The notes under the pieces are model-generated. The model was not told the origin of the DNA, searched no databases, and was given only the letters and a program-made list of their open reading frames with translations. From Acidobacteriota bacterium (GTDB lineage: Bacteria > Acidobacteriota > Terriglobia > UBA7540): a DNA stretch of 64,000 nucleotides. The position numbers were made by a program, and so were the translations under genes. Shown here piece by piece: positions 19,677 through 28,402 of this stretch; within the stretch, counting starts at the first letter, position 1, and each line of letters begins with the position of its first letter. The stretch is from contig JAKCCV010000007.1 in assembly GCA_021838785.1 (NCBI GenBank), forward strand, positions 1 through 64,000, in the 5' to 3' direction.

Positions 19677-20174
19677 TACGGTACCTCCTCAACGACGCCG
19701 AGATGACCATTGGCGATCCGGTCGAAAACAACCCTTGAACCATTGCCACCATGCAAGTGACTCCATCGCGTTCCACGTCAAAGACGCAGACGAGCAAACC
19801 CTGCTTGCACAACTATCTATGTCGGACGTGGCGCGCATCTCAAAGGTTGCCCCTTCGTTTTGATTAACCAATGGGGCAACGAGCCGCAGGCTGTCCCAGA
19901 TGGATCTATGCAGAGCCCGTGATTCCGCCTCGACGCTCCGATCAACGCGAGCCTCCATACCCCGCCGTTTCATTCGCCTCAATCTGAACTCCGTCTTCCT
20001 GTTCGTCGGGTTCGCCGCCAGGCGCGTCCAATCGGCGCAGCAACAGCTTCTGGGGTTGGATTTAATCTTCCGTGGTGGGTGACTTTGCCCGCAGGATAGT
20101 TTGGTGGGAGCACAGTTCTCCCGAGGCCAGGTTACAGGCGTCGTGGGATTTGCTTTGCGGGTGGGTAGCGTTTG
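19677..20174. other. Intergenic region, no gene recognised
   Basis: About 500 bases upstream of the PHP gene up to the tRNA-Leu. Minus-strand open frames through it have no recognisable family and no ribosome site; one long frame continues through the tRNA gene and cannot be a protein. Apart from the strong ribosome site of the PHP gene I see nothing. Confidence 0.4.
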
Positions 20175-20261
20175 TGGTGCCGAAGAGAGGACTCGAACCT
20201 CCACGCCCTGACGGGCACTACACCCTGAATGTAGCGCGTCTGCCAATTCCGCCACTTCGGC
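20175..20261 (-). tRNA. tRNA-Leu (anticodon CAG)
   Basis: The minus strand reads a full class II tRNA: the acceptor stem GCCGAAG pairs with the 3' segment at 20179-20185, followed by discriminator A and an encoded CCA (20175-20177). The D-arm contains TTGGCAGACGC, the anticodon stem CTACA/TGTAG holds loop TTCAGGG with anticodon CAG at 20225-20227, a long variable arm follows, and the T-arm reads GGTTCGAGTCC. The length of 87 and long variable arm fit leucine. Confidence 0.97.
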
Positions 20262-20429
20262 CCATGAAGATGGTGTTGCCTTCAGTGTGTCCGGCTCGGG
20301 GCAATTCTCATGTTGCCATCTGCCCGAAGGAGTGTCAAGAACCCACGCGGCAGGAAGAACGCGATTCCGCTCGACGGGACCCCATGCGGAGCCTACCATG
20401 AAGACATTCTCCACTCGCAAGGAGGCGCT

Positions 20430-20702
20430 ATGGCCGTTTATATGGTGGACCGGAACCTTCCAGGCGTCACGATGGATCAACTTGCAGCCGCGCAGAAAGC
20501 GGCGATTGAAATCAGCCAGAAATTCTCCGCCCAGGGGAAGAACGTTCGCTACCTTCGCAGCACCTTCGTGCCGGGCGACGCGCGGTGCATGTGCTTGTTT
20601 GAGGCGCAGAACCCCCATCTGGTCAGAGAGGTCAACGAGGCAGCGAAGATCCCTTTCACGCGCATTGTGGAGGCTAAGGATCTGACGCCGCCCGGCTTAT
20701 AA
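20430..20702 (+). CDS. DUF4242 small protein
   Basis: A 90-residue ferredoxin-fold protein of the DUF4242/SCO4226 family: it starts AVYMVDRNLPGVTMDQLAA and has VRYLRSTFVPGDARCMCLFEA, where the Cys/His-rich strand is characteristic. Some members bind nickel; the physiological role is unknown. ATG 20430 is chosen because GGAGG lies five bases upstream; longer in-frame starts lack support. Its last bases overlap the end of the convergent B12/radical SAM gene by six. Confidence 0.83.
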   Translation: MAVYMVDRNLPGVTMDQLAAAQKAAIEISQKFSAQGKNVRYLRSTFVPGDARCMCLFEAQNPHLVREVNEAAKIPFTRIVEAKDLTPPGL

Positions 20703-22256
20703 AGAAGGTTCTGGGGCGGCACAGCCATTCATGGCGGCGGCTTTGCGGCGGTCGAAGTAATGGCTGTAAATGCCGATCATCACCCGAATGGACCAGCGGG
20801 CGAAAAAGCCACCCTTTTTGGCCTTCACGCTGTCGGCGGAGACGCCCTGCCCGCCGTAGATTTTTCGGAAGGCCTTGCACCCGAACAGATAAGCAACCTT
20901 CCCGGCCAAGGGCCACCTGCGGACCTCGCCACGCCGGATTCGCCCGAGCGTCGAACGAAATGAATAATAGGTGTTCCAACATTTTTCATTTTCCGCCAGC
21001 AACTGCTCGCGGGTGATTTGAGCGTGGTCAATGATCTCCACCGGCTTGAGCGGCTGGAGCCAGAAGCGGTCCACCTTCAGGCGCGTCTTGTGCTTGGGGA
21101 CGTACCCCTGCTTGTCCTGATGCTTCAGGTCGCTGACCATCTCATAGAAGTCCTTGGTGCCCGGGTAAGGCGCGTAAAAGCAGAACTGGGCTACCACCGC
21201 GCCGGAATCCACGGCGAACTTGCGCATGGTTCGAATCGTCTGAACGGTGTCCGATTCGAGACCGCAAATGATGGAGCCCAGCACCCAGATGCCGTGTTCC
21301 TGAATATTGTGGATGGTGTCCACCATTCTTTGTCCCACGGGGTTCCATTGCTTTCCGGCGCTCTTGAGCCCGGCCTCGGAAAAGGACTCGATGCCGATCA
21401 ACGCGCCGCGGACGCGCATTTTTTTGTACATGGCGGTGAGATATTCTTCGTCGGTGACGACCTCGGAAGTCATCTGCGTGAGCCCGAACATATCGCGCGG
21501 AACGGAGCGGTCGTATTCGTCAAAAAATTTCAACCGCTCCTCGCGGACCTGCTCCAGTTCCTTGCGTTTGGCGGGGCTGGTCTCGCGGGCGATGCGGCCG
21601 AGGGTCGCCGGATTGAAATTGTCATCGGCGAAGAGCAGGCAGCGGTAGCCGAGGCCGTAAAGCTCATTGACTTCCTCGATGATTTTGTCATTGAGCCTTC
21701 GGCGAGGGCTCCGGCCGTCGGTAACCCAGACGGAGCAGAAGCTGCAATTCTCCGGGCACCCCGCCACGGTCTGGACGGAGGGGAAAAGGTATCGGGAAGT
21801 GTTCAGAAGGTCCCAGCGGGCTTTGAGCATAGCCTCGCCGGGCACGCGGCCGCCGTTGTATCGCCGCTGGAGTTTGCCGTCCAAAGCATCTTGGATAACC
21901 TTCGGCCAAATTACATCGCCGTTGCCAGTAATGACGGCGTCAGCACCCATTTCGATGGGTTCTTCTGGAAAAATCGTAGGGTGAACCCCTCCCATGATCA
22001 CCGTTGCTCCTCGCCGTTTGGCGGTAGCGAGCGTTCGGTAACCAGAGAGACAGTTGCCGGTGTTGATGCCGATGCCGACGATGTCGCCCGGCTGGATCAA
22101 GTCCGGGTCGAGGCGCGCAATAGTCTCATCCACCAGCACGGGCTCGCCAAGCTCGCCGCGTGGGGTGGCCTGGGCAATCACAAACAGCCAACGGGGGGTA
22201 ATAAAACTGTACCCCATGGTCGAGTTGGCAGGATTGACGAGGATAACCTTGGGCAT
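20697..22256 (-). CDS. B12-binding domain radical SAM protein
   Basis: A 519-residue enzyme. Residues about 1-130 form a cobalamin-binding-like Rossmann domain (VILVNPANSTMGYSF...GIGINTGN...VIMGGVHPTIFPEEP). The radical SAM core follows with the cluster motif C-x3-C-x2-C in AGCPENCSFCSVWVTDGR. Such class B enzymes methylate unreactive carbons or make C-S bonds, and some act on hopanoids or lipids (the HpnJ/HpnR type); I cannot pick a substrate. The C-terminal 100 residues carry aromatic and basic residues and may be membrane-associated. The start at 22256 has GGGAGGA six bases upstream, and an extension to 22442 is not family-like. Confidence 0.88.
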   Translation of the reverse strand: MPKVILVNPANSTMGYSFITPRWLFVIAQATPRGELGEPVLVDETIARLDPDLIQPGDIVGIGINTGNCLSGYRTLATAKRRGATVIMGGVHPTIFPEEPIEMGADAVITGNGDVIWPKVIQDALDGKLQRRYNGGRVPGEAMLKARWDLLNTSRYLFPSVQTVAGCPENCSFCSVWVTDGRSPRRRLNDKIIEEVNELYGLGYRCLLFADDNFNPATLGRIARETSPAKRKELEQVREERLKFFDEYDRSVPRDMFGLTQMTSEVVTDEEYLTAMYKKMRVRGALIGIESFSEAGLKSAGKQWNPVGQRMVDTIHNIQEHGIWVLGSIICGLESDTVQTIRTMRKFAVDSGAVVAQFCFYAPYPGTKDFYEMVSDLKHQDKQGYVPKHKTRLKVDRFWLQPLKPVEIIDHAQITREQLLAENEKCWNTYYSFRSTLGRIRRGEVRRWPLAGKVAYLFGCKAFRKIYGGQGVSADSVKAKKGGFFARWSIRVMIGIYSHYFDRRKAAAMNGCAAPEPSL

Positions 22257-22796
22257 TGTTCCTCCCTTTCGATCGGTCGGACTACGATCCAAGAATCCAG
22301 CCTCGGCGGTCGCGCAGCAGGTCCAGAGAGCGGCCGAGAAGCTGAGGCCGCTACGGCTTTGGCCAAGCTCTGCCGTACGCTCCGAGGTCGAACAGCGATG
22401 CAGCTTGGCAATCCGCACCGCCCGCAGCCAGGGAAATGACAATGGGGGTTACCGAACCGCGCCCCGACGGGTTTGCACTGTGCGGGAAGAGAAAGACTGC
22501 GCACAAAGCCCCAGGGCTCCGCGACTGCCTCCACTGTGCCGTGAAATGGAAATCCCCTGCAAGACGTTTCTCAGTATACTCCCGTCTCAATGAGTTACAA
22601 GATAAAGTTTTAGGCTGAACTCGAGATAGCGGTGCCCATCAAAAGAGGGCTCCGTCGAAGGCGATGATGCCCTCCTCACAATTGTTTACACGGATTTAAC
22701 GTGCCCGGCGCAACGGCGAAGGCTCGGCGAGCGTCGAAAGGGACAAGAATGGAAAGCCTAGATGCAGCGATTATGGCTGCACGGAAGGAGAAGCCA
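22257..22796. other. Intergenic region between divergent genes
   Basis: Some 540 bases hold the start regions of the radical SAM gene and the Spy-like gene. GTG and ATG codons in frame with the latter exist from 22701 onwards but encode non-conserved residues. No hairpin or clear promoter is seen. Confidence 0.4.
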
Positions 22797-23273
22797 ATGA
22801 TGACCGAGGGAACCCGAAGGGCCTTTGGACTGGACGATAGCTCCCTGATGAGATGGCGAGCCGGAGGCCGCGCCGACAAAGTGAAAACGCTGCTCTTTGT
22901 GGCCGGAGTCTCCCTCATGATGCTGCTGGGGTTTAAGATGCTGTCCGGCGCGCCGCTTCCTCAGTATGCCGGCCGGCCCCTGCGCCGACCGTTCGGCCCT
23001 AACCAGCAATTAAAACGACTGGCTAAGCAACTGCACCTCACCGCGGCGCAAAAAAGGGAGATCAAACCCATTTTGGAGACCCAGCATCGAAGGCTTATGG
23101 CCTTACGGCGAGATAGCTCGCTCTCACGCAGCGATCGCTTCGCAAGGTTTCGCCAAATCCACCAGCAAACGCTCGACCACATCCGTCCACTACTAACGCC
23201 TTCTCAACAAAGAAAATTGGAACGGATGGAGCAGACGCGAGGACGATGGCGCGGGCGCGGAGGCCCGATGTAA
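22797..23273 (+). CDS. Membrane-anchored Spy/CpxP-like protein
   Basis: About 158 residues: a short basic N-terminus, one membrane helix (TLLFVAGVSLMMLLGFKML) and an extracytoplasmic helical part. The LTAAQKREIKPIL...LTPSQQRKLERM pair reproduces the LTxxQ repeats of Spy, CpxP and ZraP, periplasmic stress chaperones and metal sensors. I start at ATG 22797 because GGAAGGAG sits seven bases upstream; an earlier ATG at 22749 is possible. Its function here is unknown. It lies ahead of the DUF2844/DUF3443 pair, with a 126-base gap. Confidence 0.75.
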   Translation: MMTEGTRRAFGLDDSSLMRWRAGGRADKVKTLLFVAGVSLMMLLGFKMLSGAPLPQYAGRPLRRPFGPNQQLKRLAKQLHLTAAQKREIKPILETQHRRLMALRRDSSLSRSDRFARFRQIHQQTLDHIRPLLTPSQQRKLERMEQTRGRWRGRGGPM

Positions 23274-23399
23274 GCTAGGAGCAAGAGCCAGGCTACGTCG
23301 CGTGACGGACGCAGCCACCTGTTATCAAGGGTCGGTAGCGGATAACCTCGCGGCTCCCAGAGGAGCCGCACTTTGAACAGATGACCACGGGGGTGAAGG

Positions 23400-23843
23400 A
23401 TGAAAATCATGGCAGCAGTTCTGGCCGCAGCCCTTTGCGGGAGCATTCCGGCTGGAGCGGTGCTCGGAGAGTACGCCAACTCCATCCCGCTTGACCAGCA
23501 GCATCTGCGAGCTCAACTCCATGAGACCGTTCGGCAGGGCTACACGGTGCAGCGACTCAAATCGCCGGATGGCCGAATAGTTCGGGAATATGTTTCGCCG
23601 GCCGGCGTGGTATTCGGAATCTCGTGGACCGGGCCGACAATGCCCGATTTACGTCAATTGCTGGGCTCTTATTTTGGCCAGCTTCAACAGGTGGCGCAAT
23701 CGCGCCAACCGCATCGCGGCCCCTTAATTGTGAAGTCAAAGGACTTTGTGCTGGAGAGTGGAGGGCACATGCGCTCCTTCCATGGGAGCGCCTATGTTCC
23801 CAGCCTCCTGCCAAAAGGCATTTCCCCGGAGGTGATCCGATGA
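23400..23843 (+). CDS. DUF2844 secreted protein
   Basis: A 147-residue protein with a cleavable signal peptide (about residues 1-20). The conserved core 'VQRLKSPDGRIVREYVSPAG' and 'VFGISWTGPTMPDLRQLLG' identify the DUF2844 family. It is translationally coupled to the following DUF3443 gene by an ATGA overlap. The two domains commonly occur together, and their joint function is unknown. ATG 23400 follows GGGGGTGAAGG. Confidence 0.83.
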   Translation: MKIMAAVLAAALCGSIPAGAVLGEYANSIPLDQQHLRAQLHETVRQGYTVQRLKSPDGRIVREYVSPAGVVFGISWTGPTMPDLRQLLGSYFGQLQQVAQSRQPHRGPLIVKSKDFVLESGGHMRSFHGSAYVPSLLPKGISPEVIR

Positions 23844-25087
23844 AGCGTTGGGTTGGATGGCGCAAAAAGTTGATTTTTTTCGCACTGCTTCCGGCCGTGT
23901 GCATCGGCTTAACAACCTGCGGGGGAGGGGGCAGTTCCAGCTCAAGCAGTTCGCCGCCGCCGCCGGTGAGCAATTCGCAGCCGATTGAGGTGGATTTGGG
24001 CCCAGCCAACAATTACGTCAACGGGCTTTTCACGAGCGTCACCGTCTGCGCGCCGGGAACGTCGAATTGCCAGACCATCCCCGACGTGCTGGTGGATACC
24101 GGCTCGGAGGGACTGCGCCTGCTCTCCTCGGCTGTCACCCTCTCGCTTCCGGCTGAAACAGACGGCAACAGCAACGACCTGCAAGAGTGCATGAGCTTTG
24201 CCGATGGCTCTTATCTCTGGGGTCCGGTGGCGACGGCCGATGTTCAACTGGCGGGCGAAAAGGCTTCCTCGGTGCCGATTCAGATTGTCAGCGCGAACCC
24301 GAGCTATGCCGTGCCCTCCCAGTGCACGAGCGGCGGGGGAAGCAACGAGAATACCGTGGCCTCGCTTGGGGCGAACGGCATCTTGGGAATTGGAAACTTT
24401 CGGCACGACTGCGGCACGGCATGCACCTCTTCGTCCACGGCGCCGGCTCTCTATTATCTTTGCCCGAATTCCGTCTGCGGAGCGGTCACGGTGGGCCTTA
24501 CCGCCCAAGTTCAAAACCCTGTGTGGCTGTTCTCGCGTGACAACAACGGTGTGCTAATCTCGCTTCCCTCCGTCTCGGCCACAGGAGCCCCCACTGTCGC
24601 TGGGACCTTAATTTTCGGGATTGGGACGCAATCTGATAACGCCCTTGGCAGTGCGGTGATTTATACGACCGATTCAAGCGGCAATTTCCAAGCCACGTAT
24701 AACGGCATTGCCTACAGCAACAGCTACATTGACTCGGGTTCAAATGCTCTTTATTTCCTGGATCACAACACGCTCGGCATCCCGGATTGCTCGGATAATC
24801 CAGGTTGGTACTGCCCTTCCTCCACGGTCAGCTATACGGTCACCAACACCGGGCTGAACGGAGCCACCGGCCCTGTTTCTTTCAATATTGCCAACGCCGA
24901 CTCCTTGTTCAGCTCCAACGGCGGAAACAATGCCGCATTCAATGACCTGGGAGGTGATAGCGGAACCAGTACGTCCTCCGACTACTTCGATTTTGGCATT
25001 CCCTTCTTTTACGGCCGGAACGTGTTTGTGGGAATCAATGGCCAACCCGGCCCAAACGGATCGGTGGGTCCGTACTGGGCGTACTGA
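23840..25087 (+). CDS. DUF3443 secreted protein
   Basis: A 415-residue exported protein beginning MKRWVGWRKKLIFFALLPAV with a lipobox-like LTTCGGGG, so probably a lipoprotein. A Ser/Pro-rich linker is followed by the DUF3443 domain: VDTGSEGLRLLSSAV and YIDSGSNALYFLD give two DTG/DSG-type segments reminiscent of aspartic proteases, and many cysteines (for example FRHDCGTACTS and CPNSVCGAV) suggest disulfides. The start overlaps the DUF2844 stop by four bases (ATGA). I judge the pepsin-like catalytic interpretation possible but unproven. Confidence 0.83.
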   Translation: MKRWVGWRKKLIFFALLPAVCIGLTTCGGGGSSSSSSSPPPPVSNSQPIEVDLGPANNYVNGLFTSVTVCAPGTSNCQTIPDVLVDTGSEGLRLLSSAVTLSLPAETDGNSNDLQECMSFADGSYLWGPVATADVQLAGEKASSVPIQIVSANPSYAVPSQCTSGGGSNENTVASLGANGILGIGNFRHDCGTACTSSSTAPALYYLCPNSVCGAVTVGLTAQVQNPVWLFSRDNNGVLISLPSVSATGAPTVAGTLIFGIGTQSDNALGSAVIYTTDSSGNFQATYNGIAYSNSYIDSGSNALYFLDHNTLGIPDCSDNPGWYCPSSTVSYTVTNTGLNGATGPVSFNIANADSLFSSNGGNNAAFNDLGGDSGTSTSSDYFDFGIPFFYGRNVFVGINGQPGPNGSVGPYWAY

Positions 25088-25200
25088 CGCTCGGTGCTGC
25101 CACACCCTCTGTTGGCTTGCCCTGTGCCCTGCCTCCGCGCTCAGCGGCGGCGGGGTGAGGGCCAGTGGCGCGGAAACCGACCCCCCAAGCTCCCCTCGCG

Positions 25201-25215
25201 TGTGATAACATCACA
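25201..25215. promoter_or_regulatory. 15-bp palindrome, CRP-like operator candidate
   Basis: TGTGATAACATCACA has perfect 6-base arms around a 3-base centre. It is close to the CRP consensus TGTGA-N6-TCACA but one base shorter in the spacer. It lies 71 bases upstream of the sugar dehydrogenase start. Confidence 0.45.
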
Positions 25216-25227
25216 ACCTTGATACGG

Positions 25228-25250
25228 CCCGGCAACTTAAAATTGCCGGG
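25228..25250 (+). other. Leader hairpin upstream of sugar dehydrogenase
   Basis: Perfect 8-bp stem CCCGGCAA/TTGCCGGG with an A-rich 7-base loop and no U-tract. It lies between the CRP-like palindrome and the start codon, so it would be transcribed as part of the leader. Its function is unknown. Confidence 0.45.
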
Positions 25251-25285
25251 TGGCGGCGGATGATATTCGGGAAAGGTGACCGAAG

Positions 25286-26482
25286 ATGAAGACGCGAAAG
25301 GTCCTTGCGGCAGGGTTGATGACTTTTGTAGCGCCAATGCTTGCCTTGGCTCAAATCACCCATGGCAAACCTCCTACGCTGCCGCCGCCCTTTACCAAAC
25401 CGATTGAGGCCAACCCGCCTCACGTCAAGCCGGCTCCCGGCTTCACACCGACGGCGCCTGTGGGGGTTCGAGTCACGCTTTTTGCCTCCGGGCTAAGCGA
25501 GCCGCGCAATCTCGCGGTTGCGCCGAACGGGGACGTCTTCGTCGCCGAAACCGATGCCGGCAAAATCATCGTGCTCAGCGACCCCGGTCATGCCGCGCCG
25601 TCCAACGGGCGTTTTGTTTTTGCCAGCGGCCTCGACAGGCCCTTTGGACTCGCCTTCCACGGCGGTTACGTTTATGTAGGCGATACGAACCAAGTGATTC
25701 GCATCCCCTATGACGCGCGAACCTCGCGGCCGATCGGCGGTCGTCAACCAATCCTCGCGCTTCCGGGCGGCGGCATGCATTTCACGCGGACGGTTGTCTT
25801 CAGCCCGGATGGCAAAACCATGTTCGTTTCCGTCGGCTCCGATTGCAACGTTTGCGTCGAACACGATGCGCGGCGAGCCGCGATTCTTCGATCGGATCCG
25901 GGAGGAAAGCACGAGTCTATTTACGCGAGCGGCCTGCGCAATGCCGTGGGCCTCTGCATCAATCCAACCTCGGGCCGACTTTGGGCGGATGTCAACGAGC
26001 GCGATATGCTTGGCGATAATCTTCCGCCGGATTATTTCACGGCAGTCCAACCCGGCGGTTTTTATGGATGGCCGTATAGTTACATTGGAAAGAATCTGGA
26101 CCCGCGCATTAAAGCCCAGCGTCCCGACCTTGTGGCCAGGGCCATTATTCCCGACGTTCTTCTTGGCCCGCACGTGGCTCCGCTCGAATGCACGTTTTAT
26201 TCAGGAAGCCAATTTCCCGCAAGTTACCGTGACGGCGCCTTCATCGCCCTGCATGGCTCCTGGAACCGGAGCGTCTTGAACGGTTACGAGGTCGCGTTTA
26301 TTCCCTTCCGGCAGGGACAGCCCTCGGGCAATCCGCAACCCTTTCTGACCGGTTTTGACCCGAATCCAAAATCGAACGTCGTCAACGGCCGGCCCGTGGG
26401 CGTGGCCGTTGCGCGGGACGGTTCGCTGCTGGTTTCCGACGATGGCGGCGATGTGATCTGGCATGTCTCGAAAGCGCCATAG
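25286..26482 (+). CDS. PQQ-dependent sugar dehydrogenase (sorbosone dehydrogenase-like), secreted
   Basis: A 398-residue exported protein with a signal peptide (residues about 1-22). A six-bladed propeller of the GDH-B/sorbosone dehydrogenase family follows, with typical segments LSEPRNLAVAPNGDVFVAET, FGLAFHGGYVYVGDT, ASGLRNAVGLCINPTSGRLW, GGFYGWPYSYIG and FIALHGSWNRS. It would oxidise an aldose or sugar aldehyde in the periplasm using PQQ, passing electrons to the respiratory chain. There is no heme-binding CxxCH, so an external electron acceptor is needed. A CRP-like palindrome and a hairpin lie upstream. It is convergent with the VOC gene. Confidence 0.85.
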   Translation: MKTRKVLAAGLMTFVAPMLALAQITHGKPPTLPPPFTKPIEANPPHVKPAPGFTPTAPVGVRVTLFASGLSEPRNLAVAPNGDVFVAETDAGKIIVLSDPGHAAPSNGRFVFASGLDRPFGLAFHGGYVYVGDTNQVIRIPYDARTSRPIGGRQPILALPGGGMHFTRTVVFSPDGKTMFVSVGSDCNVCVEHDARRAAILRSDPGGKHESIYASGLRNAVGLCINPTSGRLWADVNERDMLGDNLPPDYFTAVQPGGFYGWPYSYIGKNLDPRIKAQRPDLVARAIIPDVLLGPHVAPLECTFYSGSQFPASYRDGAFIALHGSWNRSVLNGYEVAFIPFRQGQPSGNPQPFLTGFDPNPKSNVVNGRPVGVAVARDGSLLVSDDGGDVIWHVSKAP

Positions 26483-26548
26483 GCTTGCCAGGAACAGCGG
26501 GTTTGGTTACTGAAGGCGGAATCTCCCGTTGGAGGCTGTTTTTTGGAA

Positions 26549-27532
26549 TTACCAGCCACCCGGCTTCATGGGCGAGCAACAGGGTTTTTGCACGGGGTGC
26601 GGTCCCATCAGCTCAATGCGAGTGCCGGCTGCCGTGTAGAGATTAAGCTGCCATTTGCCGTCCCTGCCGATTTGAGGTTTTTGGGTGGGTTTCCAACCGC
26701 GCGCCACCAGCGTGTGGTAGGCGGCCTGCATGTGCAAAACGCCAATGGAAAAATGGTTTAGCACGCCTCGCTGACGCAAGGAGGCATGGACCGGCGCGCG
26801 CAGCATGTATTCCAGCCAATCCGGCCCGTTCGGCGTGCGCCGATCAAACCAGTCCACCACCCCAGCGTGCATTCCGCCGTACCACATTTCGGGAAAATGT
26901 AGCGCATCCTTGTAAAATCGGTCTTCCTCAGCTTTGCTCTGGACTTGATAGCCGGTGTGAATCAGGACGTCGCCGATTCTCCGAGCTGAGAGCAGTTTGC
27001 CGCGCAACTTCCCGGTGCGTGAGCCGGCCAAGTATTGAACGAACTGAATGTGATGGCCCTCGGGATCCCGCACCATGAAGCCGAGGTTCCCGTCGAGCAG
27101 CCGGTGGACGGGGCCTGGATGGAAGCCTGCACCGGCCAGGTGCGCTTGCAAGGCTCGGGCATTGGTGGTACGAAAGCCGAGGCTCAGATAACGCGGTTCG
27201 GACTCACTGGACCATCCCGGCGAGACCTCAAGGAACTGATAGTCGTTGACCTTGTAATAGGCGACCGGCTGGCCGTTGCGGCCGCGAAGCGTGAAAGCCC
27301 GATCGAGGCCCAGCAGATGGCCAAAAATAAACTGCGTGTCATGCTCTGAGCGGTCACGAAGGTGAAGATTGGCGATTCCCGTAATCTGATACCCAGCGGA
27401 CGGGGGAGTCTGAGTCGCCCCCGCACCCCGGGCCAAAAGCAACCCCGGCCCTGCCAAAACGATGCTGATCGCCAAAGCCACAGGGAATCGAAGGGCGCGA
27501 CACACCTTCAGCGTGAAGATATTTAGCTTCAT
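26549..27532 (-). CDS. Secreted VOC (glyoxalase/dioxygenase fold) protein
   Basis: A 327-residue protein with a signal peptide (about residues 1-40) and two VOC halves. The first opens ITGIANLHLRDRSEHDTQFI and has DPEGHHIQFVQYL with the usual metal His/Glu pattern; the second runs from GDVLIHTGYQVQSKAEEDRF to a C-terminal GTRIELMGPHPV. VOC proteins include glyoxalases, extradiol dioxygenases and resistance proteins; the substrate is unknown. ATG 27532 has a strong AGGAGG nine bases upstream, and a TATAAT-like box lies about 110 bases further up. Confidence 0.82.
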   Translation of the reverse strand: MKLNIFTLKVCRALRFPVALAISIVLAGPGLLLARGAGATQTPPSAGYQITGIANLHLRDRSEHDTQFIFGHLLGLDRAFTLRGRNGQPVAYYKVNDYQFLEVSPGWSSESEPRYLSLGFRTTNARALQAHLAGAGFHPGPVHRLLDGNLGFMVRDPEGHHIQFVQYLAGSRTGKLRGKLLSARRIGDVLIHTGYQVQSKAEEDRFYKDALHFPEMWYGGMHAGVVDWFDRRTPNGPDWLEYMLRAPVHASLRQRGVLNHFSIGVLHMQAAYHTLVARGWKPTQKPQIGRDGKWQLNLYTAAGTRIELMGPHPVQKPCCSPMKPGGW

Positions 27533-27643
27533 AGCGTTCTGCCTCCTGCTTCGCCCCGGGCCATAAGAGGTTTTGACTCACTCGACCGATTGGCCGATTC
27601 TGCCGGGCCGATGGCCGTTCGCACTTCGAATCGACGGCACCTC

Positions 27644-27649
27644 ATTATA
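27644..27649 (-). promoter_or_regulatory. Candidate -10 box of the VOC gene
   Basis: The minus strand reads GGGGATATAATGAGG, with a perfect TATAAT, 112 bases upstream of the VOC start. No convincing -35 hexamer at 17 bases is seen, so this is only a candidate. Confidence 0.3.
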
Positions 27650-27846
27650 TCCCCGTTTCAAACCAAAGAGAGCATCTGACATCGCCCTCTGTGCCAACTA
27701 AATTATAACCGCGCTACACACCCTGCACAGCTTCTATGAGGCCAGAAGAACAAGGCGAGACCATGGCAATCCACCAGGCGCGTATTGCATCCGTCCTGCG
27801 GTCGCGCGGAGTACCTCGGCCTCGCCCACGGCCTGGCATGAAGATA

Positions 27847-27862
27847 TGTGACCGGCATCACA
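27847..27862. promoter_or_regulatory. CRP-consensus operator
   Basis: TGTGACCGGCATCACA matches the CRP consensus TGTGA-N6-TCACA exactly. It is centred about 107 bases upstream of the small protein gene at 27962 (plus) and about 320 bases upstream of the VOC gene (minus). Use by the Crp/Fnr protein at 6482-7201 is an inference. Confidence 0.55.
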
Positions 27863-27961
27863 GCGCACGGTGGCGGAGCGTCCTAGGCTCACAAGCAGAA
27901 AAGATCGGGACGGCCGGGAGCATCCAGTCTGTCGGATGAGATGCTCCAAAGGAGGGATTCC

Positions 27962-28327
27962 ATGCCGACGGAGACCCCGAATGTTCTCCAAATCCTCAAG
28001 TCAGAATTGGAGTTTATTGAATATGGCGGTTACAGTTTTCCGAACCGCTGGGAAGGGACACCGTTTGCCGATTCCCCCACCTGCCTTAATTATGGTTACC
28101 CGTATCGTGTTGCGTCGTGCAGCGAGTGCCCGTTGATGGAATTCGTTCCCGAATCGAAGCGGAGTTCGGCTATGCCGTGCCATCACATTCCCCTCGATTC
28201 TTCCGGACGCACCATTGAGGATATGGAAAAGATGGGACGGCCAGAAGACATCCAAGAGGCAGTCAAGGGTTGGCTGCGGCAAGCGATCCATCGGTTGGAG
28301 GCAAAGCTGCCTGCCACGCCTGCTTAG
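27962..28327 (+). CDS. Conserved-looking small hypothetical protein
   Basis: About 121 residues with a charged C-terminal helix (DIQEAVKGWLRQAIHRLEAKL). In the middle 'SPTCLNYG...VASCSECPLMEFVP...MPCHHIPLD' provides four cysteines and two histidines that could bind a metal or cluster. No signal or membrane segment. ATG 27962 is supported by AAGGAGGGA six bases upstream. I do not recognise the family. A CRP-consensus palindrome lies 100 bases upstream. Confidence 0.68.
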   Translation: MPTETPNVLQILKSELEFIEYGGYSFPNRWEGTPFADSPTCLNYGYPYRVASCSECPLMEFVPESKRSSAMPCHHIPLDSSGRTIEDMEKMGRPEDIQEAVKGWLRQAIHRLEAKLPATPA

Positions 28328-28402
28328 GATTCCGCTCCCACGTGGGTTTATTCTTGCCCAGAGGCGACGATAGGCACGCAGGAAGGATCGGTCGCCTCGG
28401 CT

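Larger units (their letters stand above)
27533..27961. other. Intergenic region with regulatory sites
   Basis: About 430 bases between divergent genes. It contains a TATAAT-like box for the minus strand (27644-27649) and a perfect CRP-consensus palindrome (27847-27862). Open frames across it have no family resemblance. Confidence 0.5.

Noticed and set aside
19689-20618. 309-codon minus-strand frame through the tRNA-Leu
   Set aside because: It reads across a complete tRNA gene and its middle is the usual translated tRNA pattern, so it is not a protein gene.
21018-22439. 473-codon plus-strand frame opposite the B12 radical SAM gene
   Set aside because: Antisense shadow without motifs; the minus-strand protein has intact catalytic motifs and a good ribosome site.
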